Of a stretch of 64,000 nt of DNA, positions 8,385 through 17,815 are shown piece after piece. Below the pieces are notes generated by a model. The model had not been told where the DNA came from. It did no database searches and saw only the letters and a list, made by a program, of their open reading frames with translations. The position numbers were made by a program, and so were the translations under genes. Position 1 is the first letter of the stretch; each line of letters begins with the position of its first letter. The stretch is taken from positions 43,228,878-43,292,877 of the forward strand of contig CM020618.1 of assembly GCA_009829735.1 (NCBI GenBank). Direction: 5' to 3'. Origin of the DNA: Pyropia yezoensis. Its lineage: Eukaryota > Rhodophyta > Bangiophyceae > Bangiales > Bangiaceae.

Positions 8385-11300
8385 TCACGTTGAGGGAGGG
8401 CTGTTAGGGTCTATCTCGTTCCGGGCACAGTACGCCCGGACCTTCTCAGCAGGAAGGTCCTCCACATACTCCCACGTATCATCCTTGGCTTTGTAGCCAA
8501 ACCAACGCACCCTCAACATGAGGCGGTCAGTATCCTCATCCCAGCCGTGGTCGATGAACTTGTCGAACACGTACTCCTGCGGGCCCTGTTTGGCTGCAGG
8601 CAGCGAGGGCAGGCGCCACGTTTTCAAAGCACGCGCCCAAGCTGGGTCGCCTGCAGGCGGTGGTGCAACTTTGACCACGTCCTGTCCGTTCACTGTGCGG
8701 ACCCCATCGTCACTTTCGATGGTGAAGCGCCGCCCATCAGTACGAAGGACCTGGTACGGCCCCTTCGTCTGGAACACCAACTTACCCCCAGTTGGGGTGT
8801 GTGAGTGGACCAATACCCAGTCACCCTGCTCGGGGACATGCTTGGCGTTGCGCACCTTTTTGTCAAAGGTACGCTTGTAGCGCTTTTGTGCTTTGTCCAT
8901 CTCAGCCCTGACTTTAGGGATGAGGTTTTCAAGCCTAGCAGCGAACTCCGCCTTACTCTCAGTAGGAGTGGGCGTACTGCCACCATCCTCCCTAGTTGGG
9001 AGCGGCCGCCGCACGGCAATAGACCGCACGCGACGGGGGGTCACAAAAGCGAGGGGTACTTCCCCGGTAGATGAGTGAACCTGCGAATTGTAGGCAGTGG
9101 TCAGAATAGAAATGTATTGGTCCCACGTCTTCACGTGCTCACTCACATAATGGCGCAGCTGCCTAACAATAGTTTTGTTGAAGCGCTCCACCTGCCCATT
9201 AGTTTGTGGGTGGTAGGGGGTGGCATAGTTTGCCTTAACCCCCAACATATCCAGCACTCCTTGAAACAGTACAGACGCAAATTGCGGTCCATTGTCCGAT
9301 AGTGTACTATCCGGAATGCCATACGCGGCAACCCAGTGATCTAGGAAGGCTGACACGACCGACATGGCCGTGATCTCTGCCAGTGGGATCGCTCGCGTAA
9401 GTTTCGTGAAGCGGTCACAGATGACCAGGAGGTACTGGTTGCCCTCCTCGGTCACTGGCAGTGGCCCAAGGATGTCCATCGCCAACGCGGCGAAGGGCTC
9501 CTTGGCCGGGAACAATAGCATAGCCGTAGTAGGCCGCCGTTCCATCAGACGGTTCTGTGCACAACTTGTGCAGGCAGCCACCCAACTGTAGATGTCCACC
9601 ACCATGGACGGCCAGTAGTACCTGGTCCTCAGGGTCTGGTACAGTTTACTAGACCCCAGGTGTCCACCCGTGGGAGCGTTATGCTCCCTCTCAAGGATAC
9701 TGTCCTTGAGGGATGCGGGGACGACAAGTTGTTCGGTCCCCTGGAATACCCCCCTCCTCATGAGGAGGCCATCGTCTCCCAGGAAGAACCGCGTCTCCGC
9801 CACTGTATCCAGGGTATCCCTCTGCGACTTGCAGAAGGGATCCTCGGCCTGGGCCTTCACTACTTCGTCCAGGGACAGGGGCAAGTACTTCTTGTTCCCT
9901 GGCGCCTCGGGATTCAACGCCTGACCCGAGCGCGTGACTACCCCCACGATGGGGATGTCCTCATCGACTGGGGTGGTGTCCAGTCCCTCGGTAGGTACCC
10001 GAGAGAGGCCGTCGGCAAGGGCATGTTGCCTGCCAGGTCGGTACTCAATATCAAAGTTGAAGGGTGCAAGTCGCACCCTCCACCGGTTGAGACGAGTGTT
10101 CGTACAGTCCGTCTTGAAGATGAACTGCAACGCGCGGTGGTCACAGCGGATGAGGAACTTCTCACCCTCTAGGTAGTGACGAAGTGACGTCACCGCCCAT
10201 ACCACTGCGAGTCCTTCCAACTCGGTGACTCCGTAGTTCTTCTCGGCCGAGTTTAGCCCCTTGCTGAAGTATCCCACCGGCAAGTACTCCTTGTCCGGCT
10301 GTTGCTGAAGCAACACACAACCAAGTTGGTCGTAGCTAGCGTCCACATCCAGGATGTAGTGGCCTCCCAACCTGGGAATAGCCAGGATAGGGGGCTTCAG
10401 CAGAAGGTCCCGAAGAGTCTCAAAGGATTCCTGCTCCACCCGACTTGGGGGAGGCAGGTTCTTCGGTAGCGTTGAGCTCACTAACTCATTCAACGGCTTC
10501 GCCACTTTGGCGAAGCCCTTAGTGAAACGTCGGTACACGTTACACATCCCGAGGAAGCTCCTCATCTGGGTCTGGGTCCGGGGGTACTGAGCCTTGCGGA
10601 TGGCCCTCAAGTTTTTCTCGTTGACACTGAGACGCCCCGGACGGACAACATGTCCCAAGTACTCCACCTCTTGAGTGAAGAGGTGGCACTTACTCGCCTT
10701 CAGTGACACTCCGGCGTCAGCAAGTAGCTTGAACACCTGGCCAAGATGGCCAATGTGTTCCTCCGGACTTCGGGAGAACACAATGATATCGTCTAGGTAC
10801 ACGAGACAGATCTGCCACCGTACTCCGGCCAGAATCATGTCCATAGCGCGCTGGAAAGTTGCCGGCGCGTTACACAGGCCAAACGGTAGACGCTTGCACT
10901 GGTAGGTACCACAGTGACAGGTAAAGGTAGTTTTATGCCTGTCCTCCGGGGCAATGGGAATTTGCCAGTACCCCGCGTTACAGTCCAGGGTAGAGAACAC
11001 GTTTGCCTCCCCCAGAGAGTCCAGACAGTCATCCATCCGAGGTAGGGGATAACTATCCTTCACCGTGCTCTCGTTGAGCTTACGGTAGTCGATACAGAAC
11101 CGGGGGGTCCCATCAACTTTGGGGACGATCACCACCGGACTCGCCCACTCGGCGTTGCTGGCCTCGATCACATCGAGGGCCTCCATGCGAGCAACTTGCT
11201 CCTTAACGAGGGCCCTTGAACGGGGTCCCCCCCTATACGGTTGTTGGCGTATAGGGGGCGCACCGGGTTTCAACTCGATCCGGTGTTGGGTAGCTCTCAT

Positions 11301-12368
11301 GAGTCCCAATTGACCATCCCACAACTTGTGATATTGGTCCAAGAGGCGTTCAACTTGAACCCTCAACCTGGGTGGAACACCCTCCATGTTTACCTGGGGC
11401 CGAGGAGAGGCGGCCGACTTGGCTTGATGCTTCTCCTTTCCGGACTTCGGGTCGCTACTTGCGCCCGCGCTGAGGGTGACCGCTACTACCGGTCCCTCGT
11501 GTTGGTCGATATAGCCGAACTTGGCCCCCGACTTGAAGAACTTGGGCGACGAGCTCAGGTTCATCACCTGGATCCTCCACGGGACTCCGGCTTTGGAGTC
11601 CATCGTGCCAAGGGCAACATGCACTTGGTGCTTGCGAGCAAGACGGGGGTTAGGGTGCACCAACCCGTTCCCCGCATAATCAGTTACAACATTCACGTGC
11701 GCCACCGAGTTGGGGGGCAACATGACTTTACGGGCTAAACGCAAAGTAGCAGTAAACCCTTCCCTCACAGAACAAACAGGCTTCGACTGTGAAACTGTCA
11801 CAGGAGCCACAGACTTTCCCTTACCAAGGATGGGGATAGTCTCCCCATTCATCAACTTGACCCAGTACTCAGGGCCACAAATCAAAGGCACTTGTGTTAC
11901 GACATAAGGGGTACCCAGAAGCAGGGGTACCGATATATTCTCAACTACACCATAGGTCACGTCGACCTCATGGGTCCCCAACCGAGTTGGTAGGGTCACG
12001 GCACCAACGATGGGAAGTACCCCACCATTGATATCGATCAGATGGTCAGCTTTAGACTTCCAGCGTTGGAGCCTCATCCCCTTTGGTAATAGCGACTTGC
12101 GTATCAAGGAGGCTCCTGACCCGGTATCAAGTACGATACGGACACAACAGGCGCGGCCGGGGGCAAGTTGCACCCGTCCAGCCACCTGGAAGTTCTCACC
12201 CGTCAGCACCGCGATGACCCGACGTGGGTTTACGTTCTTGGGAAGTCCCACCCGAGGTAAGCGGACTCCCTTAGGTCGCCGCAGTATCCGACACGGTTGG
12301 TTCGTCCTCTTGGCCCACTTGGCCGAGGCTGCCGTTGTGAGCTTCGGACGACCAGCTCCAACGGTCAT
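8385..12368 (-). CDS. pol: Pol polyprotein, gypsy A copy 1 (PR-RT-RNaseH-INT-chromodomain)
   Basis: 1327 aa from the first in-frame ATG. Protease DTGSGAS at ~81 with PLLLGTPYV at ~148. Reverse transcriptase ~400-560 with LDCNAGYWQIP, LPFGLCNAPATFQRAM and YLDD at 524-527. RNase H from ~670 (YILDVDAS) to ~790. Integrase zinc finger H896, H903, C933, C936; catalytic D965, D1025, E1061. C-terminal chromodomain ~1255-1315 (LRVRWFGYKAKDDTWE), which in chromoviruses directs integration to marked chromatin. No stop or lost catalytic residue is seen, so it looks functional. Its ATG overlaps the gag TGA, but it is most likely entered by -1 frameshifting at 12371-12377. Confidence 0.95.
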   Translation of the reverse strand: MTVGAGRPKLTTAASAKWAKRTNQPCRILRRPKGVRLPRVGLPKNVNPRRVIAVLTGENFQVAGRVQLAPGRACCVRIVLDTGSGASLIRKSLLPKGMRLQRWKSKADHLIDINGGVLPIVGAVTLPTRLGTHEVDVTYGVVENISVPLLLGTPYVVTQVPLICGPEYWVKLMNGETIPILGKGKSVAPVTVSQSKPVCSVREGFTATLRLARKVMLPPNSVAHVNVVTDYAGNGLVHPNPRLARKHQVHVALGTMDSKAGVPWRIQVMNLSSSPKFFKSGAKFGYIDQHEGPVVAVTLSAGASSDPKSGKEKHQAKSAASPRPQVNMEGVPPRLRVQVERLLDQYHKLWDGQLGLMRATQHRIELKPGAPPIRQQPYRGGPRSRALVKEQVARMEALDVIEASNAEWASPVVIVPKVDGTPRFCIDYRKLNESTVKDSYPLPRMDDCLDSLGEANVFSTLDCNAGYWQIPIAPEDRHKTTFTCHCGTYQCKRLPFGLCNAPATFQRAMDMILAGVRWQICLVYLDDIIVFSRSPEEHIGHLGQVFKLLADAGVSLKASKCHLFTQEVEYLGHVVRPGRLSVNEKNLRAIRKAQYPRTQTQMRSFLGMCNVYRRFTKGFAKVAKPLNELVSSTLPKNLPPPSRVEQESFETLRDLLLKPPILAIPRLGGHYILDVDASYDQLGCVLLQQQPDKEYLPVGYFSKGLNSAEKNYGVTELEGLAVVWAVTSLRHYLEGEKFLIRCDHRALQFIFKTDCTNTRLNRWRVRLAPFNFDIEYRPGRQHALADGLSRVPTEGLDTTPVDEDIPIVGVVTRSGQALNPEAPGNKKYLPLSLDEVVKAQAEDPFCKSQRDTLDTVAETRFFLGDDGLLMRRGVFQGTEQLVVPASLKDSILEREHNAPTGGHLGSSKLYQTLRTRYYWPSMVVDIYSWVAACTSCAQNRLMERRPTTAMLLFPAKEPFAALAMDILGPLPVTEEGNQYLLVICDRFTKLTRAIPLAEITAMSVVSAFLDHWVAAYGIPDSTLSDNGPQFASVLFQGVLDMLGVKANYATPYHPQTNGQVERFNKTIVRQLRHYVSEHVKTWDQYISILTTAYNSQVHSSTGEVPLAFVTPRRVRSIAVRRPLPTREDGGSTPTPTESKAEFAARLENLIPKVRAEMDKAQKRYKRTFDKKVRNAKHVPEQGDWVLVHSHTPTGGKLVFQTKGPYQVLRTDGRRFTIESDDGVRTVNGQDVVKVAPPPAGDPAWARALKTWRLPSLPAAKQGPQEYVFDKFIDHGWDEDTDRLMLRVRWFGYKAKDDTWEYVEDLPAEKVRAYCARNEIDPNSPPST

Positions 12369-12377
12369 TCGTTTCCC
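12332..12377 (-). promoter_or_regulatory. -1 frameshift signal between gag and pol, gypsy A copy 1
   Basis: On the sense strand G GGA AAC (12371-12377) is in the gag frame as X XXY YYZ, followed by GAA and the TGA stop. Six nucleotides downstream starts a stem: CCGTTG (12359-12364 complement) and GAGCT pair with AGCTC and CAACGG, 11 bp with one bulged base and a 10-nt loop. Slippery heptamer, 6-nt spacer and strong stem are the three known parts of a -1 frameshift site. Slippage enters the pol frame directly as G-K-R-M-T-V. Confidence 0.75.
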
Positions 12378-14311
12378 GCCGACTTGGCGTCCGAATCTGA
12401 GGGCGAAGGGGACGACGACGAGTCCGAGGACGACGTGTCCGCCCCCTCCGTCGAGGGTGTGGCGACCGCCACCACTGGTCGAGACCCACCCTCGCGGCGT
12501 GAACGCACTTCGTTCGTAGCCGACTTCTTACTCGCATTCCTAACAAGCTGTTGGATGCGTTTACTCAACTTGGGGCAATCATATGCCCAGTGACCATCGG
12601 AGTTGCAGTTCCAACACCGATGATCAGTTCCCGGAGGGGTCTTCCCAACTGGGGAAGACGACGAGGTACCTTGGGAAGTTCCCACGGCAGCTACCACCCT
12701 CTCCTTGCGGATTCGGCGTGCCTCTCGCAACTCTCTGGCCTGGCGCGCCTCTTCCCGTTCCTTGGCCAACTCGGCCTGACGCTCCTGGCGTTGTTCCTCC
12801 CGCAACTTGCGGTAGGCCTCGCCTCTGCGGTAGGCGAACCTAGCCAACTCGGCCAGGGTCGCCCGGGCAGTGTTATGCTCCCGGGTCTCCATCCGGACTG
12901 ACCAGTGGAGTCCTTCCACAAACCGACTCTTCACCACAGCTTGTGGATGAAGAAACCCACAAAGATTGTTGAGCTTACGGACTCGCTCCGCAAAGGACAA
13001 CTCGTCCTCCGCCTCTTCCTGATGGGCTTGCGTAAACTCCTCGACTTGAGAAGCCAACGCCGCTTCATCAACCATGGCCCTCAACAACCAGTTGACGAGC
13101 TCCAAATAGGACGTCACCTCCCCAGCGCCTCCACTTGAGGAGCTGGGCATGACGGACATAAGTTCTGTCCGCAGGTCTCCCTTCGTAAACTCCTGTAGCA
13201 TGTAAAAAGCCATGCCTTCACTTATGGCATTGTCGTCACAGGCTTTTGTGAAACGACGTAGGAACTCAAAGACACGGAGGGGGGGAGTTCCATCCCACTC
13301 CGCTTTGTGCCCAAAAGAGTGAAGTGCATTCTTCTTGGCACGGCCCATGGCTCGGGCCTGGTCAGGACCATACGCCACCGACTTGTTGTGGAGGGCGTAG
13401 GTCTCACAGTCAAAGATCCTCTGGTAGACCGGGTTGGCTACCTGGATCTTGGGCGGCACCTCACGTTGAGGGAACAGCCGCTGTGGCACTGGGGTAAGTT
13501 CACCCACAGTGCCTGTAGTCCGGCGCGGCGCGCTTGGTGTAGCCGCCGGTGTTGTCGGGGGGAACTCCCCCATGAAGGGCGTACGCCCCACCGAGTATGG
13601 TGTGGCTCCCTCGTTGGGAGTCACAGGGGTCGCCCCCTGTTCAGGGCGACCCGAGATAGGTGTCAGGGGGGGCACCCCCTGCGCCTGCGGGCTCGAAGAC
13701 CCCAATCCGGTCTGGACATTAAGGCCATCTGGCAAACTCGCCACAATCTGATTCAGAATAGTATTCGTCATCGTGACCACCAGGTCCGGCAAAGTCTGCC
13801 GCAACACAGTGGTCGCCTCCCGACGGACAGTTTCCGCGAGGAGTGGATTGACGACTCCAGTTGAGTCTCGGTCCACCTCCGGGAGTCCACCTGAGGGGTA
13901 ACCACGTTTCTCAGGGGTCTCAACCGGGGGCATGGGCGCGAGCCCATCGCCGACCAACGGAGGTCCGCCGTCCTCCGAAAGCCTAGTTGGCGATGGCTCC
14001 ATGCCAAAGTTGGCTCCAACCCGAGTGGAACTCGCGGGGACAGTCCTCACCCCTTGGGACGTTCCCGTTGAGTATACCACGCGGTGGCCAGACTTCGGCC
14101 CACCCACGTCAGAAGTGTCACCCGAGTGAACTCCCGACTGAGTCAGGGTGGCCTGTTGCCCGCCCGCACTTCCAGTCCTGCTGGCTTGAGGGACCTCTAG
14201 TCCCTCTGCGACCCCAGGTAAACCCACCTGTGTCTCACCAGTATTCAAAGGCACTGAAGTACGTGCGTCACCCGTGTACTCCCCGGACGACGGGGGGTCC
14301 GAGCTAGCCAT
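12365..14311 (-). CDS. gag: Gag protein, gypsy A copy 1
   Basis: 648 aa from the ATG at 14311. Disordered Pro/Thr/Gly-rich N-terminal half, then the retrotransposon Gag fold (FDCETYALHNKS, PLRVFEFLRRFTKACDDN, LELVNWLLRAMVDEAAL, EAEDELSFAERVRKL), a charged helical segment rich in RQERQAELAKER, and one CCHC zinc knuckle RCWNCNSDGHWAYDCP. It packages element RNA into particles. The Pro-rich segment (13440-13700) differs clearly from copy 2, more than the rest of the element. Confidence 0.9.
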   Translation of the reverse strand: MASSDPPSSGEYTGDARTSVPLNTGETQVGLPGVAEGLEVPQASRTGSAGGQQATLTQSGVHSGDTSDVGGPKSGHRVVYSTGTSQGVRTVPASSTRVGANFGMEPSPTRLSEDGGPPLVGDGLAPMPPVETPEKRGYPSGGLPEVDRDSTGVVNPLLAETVRREATTVLRQTLPDLVVTMTNTILNQIVASLPDGLNVQTGLGSSSPQAQGVPPLTPISGRPEQGATPVTPNEGATPYSVGRTPFMGEFPPTTPAATPSAPRRTTGTVGELTPVPQRLFPQREVPPKIQVANPVYQRIFDCETYALHNKSVAYGPDQARAMGRAKKNALHSFGHKAEWDGTPPLRVFEFLRRFTKACDDNAISEGMAFYMLQEFTKGDLRTELMSVMPSSSSGGAGEVTSYLELVNWLLRAMVDEAALASQVEEFTQAHQEEAEDELSFAERVRKLNNLCGFLHPQAVVKSRFVEGLHWSVRMETREHNTARATLAELARFAYRRGEAYRKLREEQRQERQAELAKEREEARQARELREARRIRKERVVAAVGTSQGTSSSSPVGKTPPGTDHRCWNCNSDGHWAYDCPKLSKRIQQLVRNASKKSATNEVRSRREGGSRPVVAVATPSTEGADTSSSDSSSSPSPSDSDAKSAGNE

Positions 14312-14410
14312 GTTGGCTAACGATCCGTATGACACGGTCCAAGTCCACCGTTCCTCTGAGACAGAGGGCCCCCTACACCCGGGTGCACCCGGAGGTAAAG
14401 TTTACCTCTG

Positions 14411-14428
14411 TCCCCTGCTGCTCCACCA
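14411..14428 (-). promoter_or_regulatory. Primer binding site, gypsy A copy 1
   Basis: On the sense strand, two bases after the 5' LTR, TGGTGGAGCAGCAGGGGA would pair with a tRNA 3' end reading ...CTCCACCA. The same 18 bases occur in gypsy B at 47911-47928. The tRNA identity is not resolved here. Confidence 0.75.
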
Positions 14429-14430
14429 AA

Positions 14431-14898
14431 TGTGGCAAAAACCACTCGCACACACAGTACCCAAGTTGGGGCGGTGTGCGAGGGCTGCCTCCCGTGTCGG
14501 GGGAACCGGAAGAAGTGCAAGTCGCACACACTCTATCCCTGTTGTGGGGCAATCCCCCCACGGACAAACAAGAAGATGGTGTGTGGTCCAACAGTTTCTT
14601 GGTCGGGACGGGGACGCAGGGCCAAGCCCCGCTGTCCCTCCCCTTATCCCCCCAGGGTCCACTCAGAATCTCGCCACTCAGAATCTCCCACCCCAGCACC
14701 TGCCCACCGGGCCACACGAAAATTCAAGACGATAAATGCAGAAAACCCTCAAATCCAAGTTGGATTTACTACTAAGCTAACTATCCCGAACTTAGGGAAT
14801 ATGGACCCAAATGCAGGGGGAGGAACGGATCAGGCTAGTGGCCTGCCGCCCCTTGCATGGCACGTGTTGCCCCCTACCTGGGGGTCAATACTGCCACA
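14431..14898 (-). repeat. Right LTR (sense 5' LTR), gypsy A copy 1
   Basis: 468 bp; differs from the left LTR near 14478 (ggtgtgcg versus ggtgagcg) and 14828 (gatcagg versus gaccagg). Followed directly by satellite rather than ACATG. Confidence 0.9.
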
Positions 14899-15915
14899 GC
14901 TGCAGCACAACATCGCAGCTCGCGGCACCCGCCGGAAAGCGGCTGCAAGCCGCGCAGGCCTCCAACACCCGCCGTCCCACACAAGAGCAGCAGGCGCCAA
15001 CCTTGGGGATCATCAGTGGCCACTGCGCAACGCCATAGCGGGCGGCACCTCCCGGCGGGTGGCTGCCACCCGCCCTGTCAACCAACTTCCGCCGTCGCAC
15101 ACAACGGTGGCAGGCGTCAACTTGGGGGACCGTCAGTACTCACCGCGCACCGTCAAAAATGCCAAAGCCGGGTGGCAAGTGGATGGCACCACCCCATTCG
15201 ACCCACAACTGCCGAACGCCACGACAGCAAGAGGCGCCAAGAAAGGTTGTCCACCACCAGCGTCCGCACTATACCACAGCTTGAGGTACCCGCCTGTATG
15301 TGGCTGCTACCTGCCCAGTCGTCACACAATCGCCGACCGCCAACCGAGGGACCGTCTGCAGCCACCGCGCGACGCCACAAGTGGCAACCTTGGCCAGCAG
15401 GTGGGTGCCGCCAGCCAAGTCCGCCCACAGCCCCCGCCCGACACAGCAGCACAAGGTGTCAAGGCAGGTTGTGCCCCTCCTGCTGCAGCACAACATCGCA
15501 GCTCGCGGCACCCGCCGGAAAGCGGCTGCAAGCCGCGCAGGCCTCCAACACCCGCCGTCCCACACAAGAGCAGCAGGCGCCAACCTTGGGGATCACCAGT
15601 GGCCACTGCGCAACGCCATAGCGGGCGGCACCTCCCGGCGGGTGGCTGCCACCCGCCCTGTCAACCAACTTCCGCCGTCGCACACAACGGTGGCAGGCGT
15701 CAACTTGGGGGACCGTCAGTACTCACCGCGCACCGTCAAAAATGCCAAAGCCGGGTGGCAAGTGGATGGCACCACCCCATTCGACCCACAACTGCCGAAC
15801 GCCACGACAGCAAGAGGCGCCAAGAAAGGTTGTCCACCACCAGCGTCCGCACTATACCACAGCTTGAGGTACCCGCCTGTATGTGGCTGCTACCTGCCCA
15901 GTCGTCACACAATCG
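14899..15915. repeat. 583-bp tandem satellite with ~117-bp subunits
   Basis: The unit starting at 14900 restarts at 15483, giving a 583-bp period; 1.7 units are present before the N gap, with only scattered changes such as 15011 versus 15594. Inside a unit, related blocks around GCAGGCGYCAACYTKGGGG and the preceding GCGG/GGGTGGC hairpins recur about every 105-118 bp, so 583 is about five diverged monomers, a higher-order repeat. Long open frames through it come from base composition, not a recognisable protein. Confidence 0.8.
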
Positions 15916-16415
15916 NNNNNNNNNNNNNNNNNNNNNNNNNNNNNNNNNNNNNNNNNNNNNNNNNNNNNNNNNNNNNNNNNNNNNNNNNNNNNNNNNNNNN
16001 NNNNNNNNNNNNNNNNNNNNNNNNNNNNNNNNNNNNNNNNNNNNNNNNNNNNNNNNNNNNNNNNNNNNNNNNNNNNNNNNNNNNNNNNNNNNNNNNNNNN
16101 NNNNNNNNNNNNNNNNNNNNNNNNNNNNNNNNNNNNNNNNNNNNNNNNNNNNNNNNNNNNNNNNNNNNNNNNNNNNNNNNNNNNNNNNNNNNNNNNNNNN
16201 NNNNNNNNNNNNNNNNNNNNNNNNNNNNNNNNNNNNNNNNNNNNNNNNNNNNNNNNNNNNNNNNNNNNNNNNNNNNNNNNNNNNNNNNNNNNNNNNNNNN
16301 NNNNNNNNNNNNNNNNNNNNNNNNNNNNNNNNNNNNNNNNNNNNNNNNNNNNNNNNNNNNNNNNNNNNNNNNNNNNNNNNNNNNNNNNNNNNNNNNNNNN
16401 NNNNNNNNNNNNNNN
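15916..16415. other. Assembly gap of exactly 500 N
   Basis: A round-number N run typical of scaffolding with unknown distance. The sequence resumes inside the second copy of the first gene (position 774 equivalent). Confidence 0.98.
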
Positions 16416-17815
16416 GCGTGCGTGTGTCGCCACCACCCTTTTACTTTCAGTGGTCAGCCGACGGGTCGCTGCTGACGTTTCTCCACAATGAGCCCGCGCA
16501 GCCTTCGCCGACCGGGGCGGGTGGCGGCGGCGAGCCGTCGTCGCCGCCTCGGCGGTCCCGGCGGGTGCGCGCTTCGGTAGTGTCTGCTGCGCCTGGTGCC
16601 GACAGCGACGCGGTACCGTTTGCGGGGGGCACCCCCTCTACTACGCCATGTCCCCCGAGGGGGGTCCGCGCTCGTGTATGCGGGCGATGACCGTCGGGTG
16701 GTGTGCACGACCTGGCTGCCGGCCCGGGGGGGGGGTGGCGCGGCGGGCGCGCCCCCGCCACGGGTGCTATCCACGAGAAGTGGCGCGCTCGCAACGCCCA
16801 GTGGTTGCCCCGGCCGCACCGGCAGGCTGTGGGGGATTCTGTCGCAGAGGCGGCAGGCAGTATCCTTGCCGGTGAAGATGGCGAGCCGCTGGCGCTGCTG
16901 CTCGAGGATGATGCTCCTGCTGATGCTGGCACCGGTGGTGGGGTGCCTCTGACACCTTCTCGGCGGGGTCCCCTCCCCAGGCGCTTGTGCTCATGTCAAT
17001 CAGTACCCCCTCCCGGCGGCGGGTGCTGGGCCGCTTTTGGGCCACGTCCGGTACGCCGTTGCGCCAGGCGGCGGCCGCCTGGCCGTCCTGGTCACCAACC
17101 CACTGTCTGGGCGGGAGGAGCTGAGCGTCATTGAGGGCCGTTTGCACTGGACCTGCCAGGCCCCCCTGGCGGTGGCGCGGGCGCCCACGGCGACCGCGCG
17201 TGGGGCGCCGCCACTCCCGCGGACGCAATCCTGTCCAACCCAGCCAACCGGGCGGTGGCCTTTTTCTGGTCCCCCGACGGCCGCCGGCTGCTCTTCCTCA
17301 CCACCCCCGCAGCAGCGGCGGCGGCGGCGGCGGTGGAAGCATGGGGGGGCTCCTCGCAACGCTCTCTACTCGTGGCGGTCTATGACGCGTTGACGGGCCG
17401 TGTGGCGCGGTTTGCGCGCCACCGGCTGCCGACGGTGGGGCCCCTACTGCTGAGCTTTTTTGACCAGCACGCGCGGGAGCACGACCTTTTGGTCACCCGA
17501 CTCGGCGTCGTTTGTCTACGCCGCCATCCCTGTGGAGGAGGGGGAGGTGACTGCTGGCGAGACCGTCTACGGCAGCGGCGCGCCGCCGCGCCCGCGGCGC
17601 CGTGTCGGATGCCGAGGCCCGGTGGCTCCGCGGCGGCGGCGGTGACGGCGTCCCGTTTTCTTCGATGAAGTCAGCGGCGCGCGCCGGCGGCGTTTGTGCA
17701 GACGCTCCCCGCGGCCTGATGGACGCCTCCCTCCCGCGGCGGGCCTCGCTGACGCGGTCGAGCCCCCTCGCCGGGTGGCCGACGGCGTGCAGTACGCGTC
17801 GTGGAGCCCGTGCTG
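16416..17815 (+). pseudogene. Second copy of UVR/beta-propeller gene, frameshifted
   Basis: Matches 774-2184 but is 11 bp shorter. The differences are mostly single-base losses in G or C runs (for example seven G at 1014-1020 become six), with a few insertions, and they break the frame repeatedly. The pattern is that of uncorrected long-read errors rather than decay by substitution, so this may not be a real pseudogene. Confidence 0.7.

Larger units (their letters stand above)
5519..14898 (-). mobile_element. Ty3/gypsy chromovirus-type LTR retrotransposon, family A, copy 1
   Basis: 9380 bp with 468-bp LTRs starting TGTGG and ending CCACA. Gag-pol lies on the minus strand, so the sense 5' LTR is the right one. 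ACATG precedes the left end, but GCTGC follows the right end, so there is no matching target duplication here; copy 2 has ACATG at both ends. The two LTRs differ at two positions (near 14478 and 14828), whereas copy 2 LTRs match. Copy 1 therefore looks like the left part of the locus element joined to a different family member that sits beside a satellite. The interior holds gag, pol and a convergent plus-strand gene. Confidence 0.9.

Noticed and set aside
12365..12368. ATGA overlap as the main gag-pol expression mechanism
   Set aside because: The adjacent GGGAAAC plus stem, and the same heptamer in element B without an ATGA overlap, point to -1 frameshifting.
14899..15915. CRISPR array
   Set aside because: The repeat is a continuous 583-bp tandem unit with no short repeat/spacer alternation, in a eukaryotic context.
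14432..16690. Long plus-strand open frame running from the LTR through the satellite and the N gap
   Set aside because: It crosses 500 unknown bases and consists of LTR, tandem repeat and a frameshifted gene copy; the absence of stops reflects GC-rich repeats.
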